NCBI GenBank assembly: GCA_039028695.1
Contig: JBCCHN010000158.1
Location: forward strand, 1 to 11,456
Source: JANQKX01 sp039028695
GTDB lineage: Bacteria; Pseudomonadota; Alphaproteobacteria; Kiloniellales; Kiloniellaceae
DNA: 11,456 nt
Direction of reading: 5' to 3'
Part shown: in pieces, positions 6,938 to 11,456 of the stretch
Layout: the number at the start of each line of letters is the position of its first letter
Numbering within the stretch: the first letter of the stretch is position 1
Made by a program: the position numbers and the translations under genes
Notes under the pieces: generated by a model
Seen by the model: only the letters and a program-made list of their open reading frames with translations
The model's database searches: none
What the model was told of the DNA's origin: nothing

Positions 6938-7240
6938 TCAAAAAAATAAAACAGCGGGGAAAAAGTCGGCGACCACATAAAGGGCACCGGACCCGATCCA
7001 CAAAGCAACGATGATCCAAAAAAGTGCCGGGTCCTGCCGCCGCTCGATCAACTCCAGCAAAAACACCTGGCCCGATATGACCGAGGTGACACCCCAATAT
7101 ACAAACAAAAGGCCCCAGACAGAATAGATATTGTTGAAGACGGCGAATAACAGCACCGGCAACCCAATTAAGGTGAGCCATTTTTGCTGCGCCAGCTTAT
7201 GGCGCAGGGAGGGTGCGGCCTGTTTCAAACTCGGGGTCAT
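6938..7240 (-). CDS. Small three-helix membrane protein of unknown function
   Basis: 100 residues. After a basic, soluble start (1-20) come three hydrophobic segments: about 21-39 (WLTLIGLPVLLFAVFNNIY), 40-62 (SVWGLLFVYWGVTSVISGQVF...) and 71-94 (PALFWIIVALWIGSGALYVV...). A short charged loop ELIERRQD lies between the second and third. I do not recognise a family. It is the first gene of the minus-strand cluster, with GAAGG upstream of the ATG, and its stop lies 14 bases before the DUF2141 start. Its own promoter is visible at 7274-7302. It is real by operon position and consistent membrane topology. A role as a membrane partner of the exported DUF2141 protein is only a guess. Confidence 0.8.
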   Translation of the reverse strand: MTPSLKQAAPSLRHKLAQQKWLTLIGLPVLLFAVFNNIYSVWGLLFVYWGVTSVISGQVFLLELIERRQDPALFWIIVALWIGSGALYVVADFFPAVLFF

Positions 7241-7273
7241 GGGTTTGCCTTCGAAAGCTGTTTTATGACCAAA

Positions 7274-7302
7274 AAAATAGGTGTGATTTTTTTGATTGTC
7301 AA
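7274..7302 (-). promoter_or_regulatory. Sigma70-like promoter of the membrane/DUF2141/TetR cluster
   Basis: On the minus strand a perfect -35 box TTGACA (7302-7297) is followed after exactly 17 bases by TATTTT (7279-7274). This would start transcription near 7267, about 27 bases before the ATG at 7240. The -35 box lies inside the palindrome at 7295-7329. Confidence 0.65.
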
Positions 7303-7329
7303 TATTGATTATTAATCAAAAATGACAAT
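7295..7329. promoter_or_regulatory. Large nested palindrome, probable TetR-family operator
   Basis: Two inverted repeats share one centre at 7312: an inner TTGATTA-T-TAATCAA (7305-7319) and an outer ATTGTCA (7295-7301) with TGACAAT (7323-7329). In total 15 of 17 arm positions pair. It covers the -35 boxes of both divergent promoters, the expected layout for a repressor that silences both directions. The TetR gene ending the leftward cluster is the natural candidate to bind it. Confidence 0.75.
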
Positions 7330-7334
7330 ATACT
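7305..7334 (+). promoter_or_regulatory. Sigma70-like promoter of the Rieske oxygenase gene
   Basis: TTGATT (7305-7310), an 18-base spacer, then TATACT (7329-7334), one base off the consensus -10. Transcription would start near 7341, about 34 bases before the ATG at 7375. The -35 box is the left arm of the inner palindrome and the -10 touches the end of the outer arm. Confidence 0.65.
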
Positions 7335-7374
7335 CTTCCATCTACCGTCCATCCTCCCAGACGAGGCTTTTGCC

Positions 7375-8628
7375 ATGACCTTTACCGCCAAGATCCCGGA
7401 GACCCCGAGTCAGCTTTTGCCCCGAGAGGCTTATGTGAGCGATGATTGGTTTCAGCAGGAGCAAGAAGAGCTGTTCGGGCGCTCTTGGACTTTTGCGGGC
7501 GTCCTGGGTGATTTCGCTGAACCGGGCGACTATAAGACCATAAAAGCCGGACCTCATTCCCTTATTCTGGTACGCGATGGGGCTGCGAATTCGAGCGCCG
7601 GGAAATTGGGTGCCGGAAATTTGGGCGCCGGGGAATTGGGCGCCGGGAATTTGCATGCCTTTTACAATATGTGCCGCCACCGAGGCACCGAGCTGCTGGA
7701 GGGCTGCGGCAACACGGGCCGAAGCATCATGTGCCCCTATCATAACTGGGTATACGCATTGGACGGGACCCTGCGTGGCCTACCCGCTCAGAGGCAGTGC
7801 TTTCCAGACCTGGACAAAAAGGAGATCCGGCTCTTTCGTGCATCGGTCGGCATTTTTCGCGATCTGATCTTCGTCCATCCCGATGCGGAGCCACCGGAGC
7901 CCTTTGAGGATTGGCTGGGTGGTCTGGACGATGTCACCTGGCCCCACGATCTGAGCTCCAAGGAACTGCGGGAATCTCCCGATGACATCGTTTACGAACT
8001 GAAATGTAACTGGAAAGTCTTTTTCGAGAATGCCGTCGATGGCTATCATCTGGCCTATCTGCATAAGGAGACCTTGGGTGGGCCGACTCACGATAAAAAC
8101 ATTTGGGAAAACAAAGGCCGTCACTTGGTCTGGTGGTCGACGGAGCGCGACGGGACCCGGCATCGGATCCCTGAGTTTGTCGAAAAGGCAGCCGGCGGCA
8201 TCGGATACGGGACAGTGAAGGGCGCGGAATTGCCCGGCTACCCGGGTGTCTATATGATTTTTCCCACAACCATCCTGACCCCCAATCCTTGGGGTTTTTC
8301 GATCTCCACGATGGAGCCGGTGGACGCAACCACAACTCTGCTGCGTTTCCGCAACTGGGCACCCAAAGGCCTGTTGAGTTACAGCTATCGCGCCAAGGAC
8401 ATCCCGGGATATGATCCGGCGAGCGGCTTGATCAAGTCATCCCATTGGACCCAACACCCTTTGGAGACTGGCGATTTTCAAACCGAAGATGTCTGGATCT
8501 GCGAAAAAGTGCAGCGCGGCCTTGCCTCACCGCACCACAGCGTCGGGGGACTGGCCCGCGGCAGCGGCGGCGAAGCAGCGCTGGATTTTTTCCAGCAATG
8601 CATCCTGGAAGCGGTTACGCCCAAATAG
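7375..8628 (+). CDS. Rieske non-haem iron oxygenase, alpha subunit
   Basis: 417 residues, the usual size for ring-hydroxylating or quaternary-amine oxygenase alpha subunits. The Rieske [2Fe-2S] ligands are C100-x-H102 and C120-x2-H123 (CRHRG and CPYHNW). The mononuclear iron site is in ENAVDGYHLAYLH: H225 and H230, with D222 as the bridging Asp between subunits. D372 in TEDVW is the probable third ligand. It should use O2 and electrons from a separate reductase to hydroxylate, dihydroxylate or demethylate a small organic substrate. The general look is closest to the betaine/carnitine-type group, but the substrate cannot be read from sequence. GAGG lies nine bases upstream of the start. Residues 74-93 are four copies of a five-residue repeat inserted just before the Rieske motif. 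No reductase or ferredoxin gene lies in the window. Confidence 0.92.
   Translation: MTFTAKIPETPSQLLPREAYVSDDWFQQEQEELFGRSWTFAGVLGDFAEPGDYKTIKAGPHSLILVRDGAANSSAGKLGAGNLGAGELGAGNLHAFYNMCRHRGTELLEGCGNTGRSIMCPYHNWVYALDGTLRGLPAQRQCFPDLDKKEIRLFRASVGIFRDLIFVHPDAEPPEPFEDWLGGLDDVTWPHDLSSKELRESPDDIVYELKCNWKVFFENAVDGYHLAYLHKETLGGPTHDKNIWENKGRHLVWWSTERDGTRHRIPEFVEKAAGGIGYGTVKGAELPGYPGVYMIFPTTILTPNPWGFSISTMEPVDATTTLLRFRNWAPKGLLSYSYRAKDIPGYDPASGLIKSSHWTQHPLETGDFQTEDVWICEKVQRGLASPHHSVGGLARGSGGEAALDFFQQCILEAVTPK
7595..7654 (+). repeat. In-frame 4 x 15-base tandem repeat inside the Rieske gene
   Basis: Four adjacent 15-base units (7595-7609, 7610-7624, 7625-7639, 7640-7654) follow GCGCCGGGAAATTGG with one to four changes each. 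They encode (S/G)AG(K/N/E/N)L at residues 74-93, in the hairpin between the VRDG strand and the AFYNMCRH strand of the Rieske domain. Because the unit is a multiple of three, copy number can change without breaking the frame. Confidence 0.92.
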
Positions 8629-8735
8629 CACCACGCACATTGCGCCGTCCCAAGCGGTGGAACCAGCCACCATCGATTCTTCTGGCCAAGGGTCCCTTAA
8701 CCTGATTGCATCGCATCAGCAAAAGGAGGCGAACG

Positions 8736-9128
8736 ATGTCAGCAACGGAGAACACAGACTCGGGCCCGAGCCACGCCAGGATCGTGCAGAGAGGATGGGA
8801 CGCGGTGGCGCGCGGGGATTGGGATAGCCTCATCGCCGACTATACCGAGGACATGATCTTCATCATGCCGGGCCAGAACGATATCTTGAAGGGCACGGAC
8901 GCCTTTCGCGGCGCTTTGGAAAACCTGGGCGCGGTCTTGCCTCCGGGCTTTGACATTACCGCCTTGCGCCAGATCGGCGAGCAGGGCGAGGTGGTCTCGA
9001 TCCTGGAATGGAAAAGCGACAAGGTCCCCGACGGCAGTCAACTTTCCGTGCTCTTTAAATTTCGCGGCGACAAGGTCTACGAGGAACGCTGGTTCGTGGA
9101 CACGGAACAGTGGAAGGCAGCCTTTTGA
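8736..9128 (+). CDS. Small NTF2/SnoaL-like protein
   Basis: 130 residues, no signal peptide. It has the NTF2-like cone-fold pattern: an N-terminal helix ARIVQRGWDAVARGDWDSLI (14-33), then ADYTEDMIFIMPGQNDILKG (34-53), then a helix DAFRGALENL, and the strand pairs EVVSILEWKSD, QLSVLFKFRGDKVYEERWFV. Family members are SnoaL-type cyclases, ketosteroid isomerases, and the beta subunits of ring-hydroxylating dioxygenases. The beta subunits are larger (about 160-190 residues). It lies 107 bases downstream of the Rieske gene on the same strand, so it may act on the oxygenase product or form a small partner subunit. The start at 8736 is set by AGGAGG six bases upstream; an in-frame ATG at 8706 lacks such a site. 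Confidence 0.85.
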   Translation: MSATENTDSGPSHARIVQRGWDAVARGDWDSLIADYTEDMIFIMPGQNDILKGTDAFRGALENLGAVLPPGFDITALRQIGEQGEVVSILEWKSDKVPDGSQLSVLFKFRGDKVYEERWFVDTEQWKAAF

Positions 9129-9159
9129 GGCGGGCCCAGACTGGTTCCGCTTTCTTCCG

Positions 9160-9960
9160 CTAAAGCTTATCGCCTAACACCGCTTCCATGGTCCGCACCA
9201 GCGCGGCGGCCTTTCCGGCGTCCAGGCCATCGGGATGGGGGTCGGCAAAAGCTTTTGAGTCGTTGTCGTAGTACCTGCCCGATGCCGCGGCGAAGTCCTC
9301 TGACAAGGCGGCGCGGATCAAGATCTCCGCACCAATGCTCAAGTCGTTGCCGGCGATGCCAAAGCCCTCCTTGACCATCTTGCTGGCGAGCAGAGAGCCC
9401 GGATTGACGGCGATCACCGCCGGGCCCGCTCGGTCCAGCTCTTGTGCCAAGTGGCGGGACCACTGGGTGATCGCGAGCTTGCTTTGGGCATAGGCCTCCA
9501 TATCGCTAAGGCGGCCCGCCGGCCCAGCCAGAGCCTCGAGGCTAACCGGGGCCTGCGCCGCCGAGGAGAGGTTCACCACCCGGCCCTGCGGCCCCATCAA
9601 GGGCAGCACCTTTCGGGTCAGCAGGTAAGGCGCAAGGGTGTTCACCACAAAACGCACGTCCAAGCCCTCGGCCGTGATCGGCTCGGGTGTCTTGAGAATG
9701 CCCGCGTTGTTGATCAGAACGTCCAGCTTCTCGTGACGCTCGGCCACCGTGGCGGCAAATCTCTCCACGTCTGCCAGATCCGACAGATCGCAAAGGAAGG
9801 TCTCGACCGTACCTTGACCGGCGACCTCCTTTTCCGCCGCCGCCAACTTTGCCGGATTGCGGCCATGCAACAACACATGGTGCCCCGCCCCGACCAACAG
9901 CTTGCCGGTTTCAAGTCCAATGCCGTCCGTGGCACCGGTGAGGAGGATGGTTTTTTGCAT
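9160..9960 (-). CDS. Short-chain dehydrogenase/reductase (SDR)
   Basis: 266 residues from the ATG at 9960, a classical SDR length. The NAD(P) motif TGATDGIG (8-15) starts just after the first strand KTILL. HGRNPAKL (32-39), with its Arg after the second strand, favours NADPH. NNAG is at 84-87, the catalytic Ser at 132-133 in NLSSAA, and Tyr157-x3-Lys161 lies in MEAYAQSK. VNPGSL (185-190) is the usual PG segment. The SSAAQA...YAQSK arrangement recalls the retinol-dehydrogenase/WW-domain-oxidoreductase-like group, but the substrate is unknown. An extended start at 10023 adds 21 mostly basic residues without homology and is rejected. It converges on the NTF2-like gene with only 31 bases between the stops, and may supply a dehydrogenation step after the oxygenase, which is inference. 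Confidence 0.9.
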   Translation of the reverse strand: MQKTILLTGATDGIGLETGKLLVGAGHHVLLHGRNPAKLAAAEKEVAGQGTVETFLCDLSDLADVERFAATVAERHEKLDVLINNAGILKTPEPITAEGLDVRFVVNTLAPYLLTRKVLPLMGPQGRVVNLSSAAQAPVSLEALAGPAGRLSDMEAYAQSKLAITQWSRHLAQELDRAGPAVIAVNPGSLLASKMVKEGFGIAGNDLSIGAEILIRAALSEDFAAASGRYYDNDSKAFADPHPDGLDAGKAAALVRTMEAVLGDKL

Positions 9961-10299
9961 GGCTTTGTCTCGCACTCTTTTTGCTTTTTTGTCGCCCTCT
10001 CGGGGGCGGCAAGGTGATCTCAATGCCCGGTCACATCGGAAAAGTCAAAACCAGGGGCAATGGCATCACTGGGAACAAGCTCGACAACAGGATAATGCGA
10101 GCCAACTCCGGGACATAGCGCGCATTAGCCACCAAGCCCTTCATCATCGTTGGGTGCGCGGGTGGCTTGGCCTTGGCACAAAAGGTCTGCTTGGCCGGTG
10201 CTCCTATTACAGCAATTTCGGCTGTAATCCCTATTCGAAAAAGGGCTATAGTTGCAGGACTTGAACCGCACTTGCCATGCACGCGGGGACCGCGGCCCA
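9961..10299. promoter_or_regulatory. Divergent intergenic region between the SDR and MFS genes
   Basis: 339 bases with no supported gene. The clearest structure is a perfect hairpin or operator-like inverted repeat at 10206-10228 (ATTACAGC, seven bases, GCTGTAAT). Next to it are a second small inverted repeat, CCCT/AGGG (10229-10245), and a T-loop-like GGACTTGAACC (10257-10267) that does not fold into a tRNA. The minus-strand open frames here do not look like any protein I know. No convincing promoter pair was found. Confidence 0.45.
10206..10228. repeat. Perfect 8-bp inverted repeat upstream of the MFS gene
   Basis: ATTACAGC and GCTGTAAT flank AATTTCG, about 72 bases before the MFS start. 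It is AT-richer than its surroundings and could be an operator, or a hairpin in the leader RNA. There is no T-tract directly after it. Confidence 0.6.
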
Positions 10300-11456
10300 A
10301 TGCTCTCCGTCCTCAGGACAACCTGGCCTTTGTTCATCGGCGTTTCCGCCGCGACCATGAGCTATGGGTTACAGGTCCCACTACTGGCCGTGCGGGCCTT
10401 CGATGAGGGTTTTGATACCTCCGTCACCGGTCTGGTCATGGCGGCATACTACCTGGGCGGCCTGCTCGGCGCGGTGGTGACGCCCCGGCTGATCAGGCAC
10501 GTTGGCCATACCAAGGTCTTTGCCGCCCTGGCCTCGGTCGCCTCGGGCGGGCCCTTGCTTTATGTCATCCTGGCCGAGCCGGTTTTTTGGTTCATCTTGC
10601 ATAGCGTGACCGGCGCCTGTTTGAGCGCCCTTTATATCGTGGCCGAGACCTGGCTGAACGACAAATGTAGCAACCGGACCCGGGGCGGCGTCCTGAACGT
10701 CTATTTCATGATTGTGCTGCTGGGCACCGGCCTGGGCGCCCTTTTGCTTAACCTGGCCGATCCGGCCGGGCCGGAACTTTTTATCCTGGCGTCGGTGCTG
10801 ATTTCCTTCGGCATCGTCCCCATCCTCCTCAGCGCCAAACCGGTCCCCCCTTACGAGACCCCCAGGCGACTGAGCCTTCCCGCCCTCTTCCGCAAGGCAC
10901 CGCTGGGCACCGGGGCCATCGCCGTTTGGGGCATGGCCGACGGGGCGCTCATGGGGGCCGGTCCCATTTTCGCCGACAAGGCGGGCATGGAAACATCTGA
11001 AATCGCTTCCTTCATGGCCGTCATTTCCCTGGGCTGCTTGGCTTTTATGTGGCCCATCGGCTTTCTGTCAGACCGCTTCGACCGACCCCGCTTTCTTGTG
11101 GCCCTTTCCCTGCTGTCCGCCATCGCGGCCGTCTTATGCGCGTTCATCTCGCCGGAAAGCGAGTTGCTCCTTTATGGGGGTGTGGCCCTTTTCGCCGGCC
11201 TGTCCTTGGCCCACTTCGGCCTTTGCCTGGCCGTTGCCAATGATCGGCTGGAGCCTGAGGAGATGGTGAGCGCCGGCGCAACGCTGACCATTTGTTACGG
11301 CGTGGGCTCCATCCTTGGCCCCATCATCGTGACCGAGGCCATCGAGTTCTGGCAGGCCACAGCCTATTTCTTTTTCCTTGCCGGCGTACACATGGTGGTC
11401 ATCTGTTACGCGCTTGCGGTGATCCTGCAGACCACGGCCACCGACAGGCGCCGCCA
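10300..11456 (+). CDS. MFS transporter, YcaD-like (3' end cut by the window)
   Basis: 385 codons are open from ATG 10300 to the window edge with no stop; the family usually has about 390-430 residues, so nearly all is present. It is an inner-membrane major facilitator with about twelve hydrophobic segments, starting TTWPLFIGVSAATMSYGLQV. The pattern AETWLNDKCSNRTRGGVLNV (115-134), then NLADPAGPELFILASVLISF (151-170), and SDRFDRPRFL (257-266) between helices matches the YcaD-type MFS group as I recall it. Substrates of this group are poorly known, and drug, sugar or metabolite export are all possible. GGGGA lies about ten bases upstream of the start; in-frame TTG codons at 10252 and 10261 are less likely starts. 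It is divergent from the SDR gene. Confidence 0.88.
   Translation, partial: MLSVLRTTWPLFIGVSAATMSYGLQVPLLAVRAFDEGFDTSVTGLVMAAYYLGGLLGAVVTPRLIRHVGHTKVFAALASVASGGPLLYVILAEPVFWFILHSVTGACLSALYIVAETWLNDKCSNRTRGGVLNVYFMIVLLGTGLGALLLNLADPAGPELFILASVLISFGIVPILLSAKPVPPYETPRRLSLPALFRKAPLGTGAIAVWGMADGALMGAGPIFADKAGMETSEIASFMAVISLGCLAFMWPIGFLSDRFDRPRFLVALSLLSAIAAVLCAFISPESELLLYGGVALFAGLSLAHFGLCLAVANDRLEPEEMVSAGATLTICYGVGSILGPIIVTEAIEFWQATAYFFFLAGVHMVVICYALAVILQTTATDRRR

Noticed and set aside
8656..8698. Small inverted repeats after the Rieske stop (GGTGG/CCACC and AAGGG/CCCTT)
   Set aside because: The stems are only five pairs with no T-tract, so they are too weak to call a terminator or operator.
10237..10275. 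tRNA-like T-loop GGTTCAAGTCC on the minus strand with a nearby T-run
   Set aside because: The T stem has mismatches or needs bulges, and no D arm, anticodon arm or acceptor stem could be folded around it.
10031..10300. 89-residue minus-strand frame in the SDR-MFS gap, and a second overlapping frame ending PGFDFSDVTGH
   Set aside because: No ribosome site, no recognised family, and it spans the perfect inverted repeat. It could be a decayed gene remnant, but the sequence alone does not show it.

Overview
The window joins two kinds of DNA. Bases 1 to about 1380 are AT-rich and animal-like: they hold a GA-rich microsatellite and, on the minus strand, two phase-matched exons of a HEMK1-type glutamine methyltransferase with consensus splice sites (971-1073 carries the NPPY motif, 563-658 the EDxxALDGG region). 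From about 1383 to the right end the DNA is GC-richer, compact and intronless, with Shine-Dalgarno sites and operon spacing, as in a Gram-negative bacterium (probably proteobacterial, which I infer from gene content only). The likeliest source is a host/symbiont sample, for example a marine invertebrate such as a sponge. The junction is either an assembly chimera or, less likely, a real insertion.

Bacterial part, left to right: a small SET-domain protein (+, 1645-2178); a vanadium-dependent haloperoxidase (-, 2368-4167); a creatinase/ectoine-hydrolase type M24 protein, probably DoeA/EutD (-, 4534-5709); a tight minus-strand cluster of a three-helix membrane protein (6938-7240), a secreted DUF2141 protein (6465-6923) and a TetR-family repressor (5872-6450); then, divergently, a Rieske non-haem iron oxygenase alpha subunit (+, 7375-8628) followed by a small NTF2/SnoaL-like protein (+, 8736-9128); a short-chain dehydrogenase (-, 9160-9960); and a YcaD-like MFS transporter (+, 10300 to the window end, 3' end missing).

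The most coherent unit is the divergent locus at 5872-9128. The 134-base region between the membrane-protein gene and the Rieske gene carries back-to-back sigma70-like promoters. Both -35 boxes lie inside one 35-base, almost perfect palindrome centred on 7312. The TetR protein encoded at the end of the leftward cluster is the obvious candidate to bind it, so it would control both its own cluster and the oxygenase. The oxygenase also carries an in-frame 4 x 15-base repeat just before its Rieske cluster motif, a likely recent expansion in a surface loop. Other notable points are an Ala in place of the usual vanadate-pocket Ser in the haloperoxidase, and a perfect 14-base palindrome upstream of that gene.
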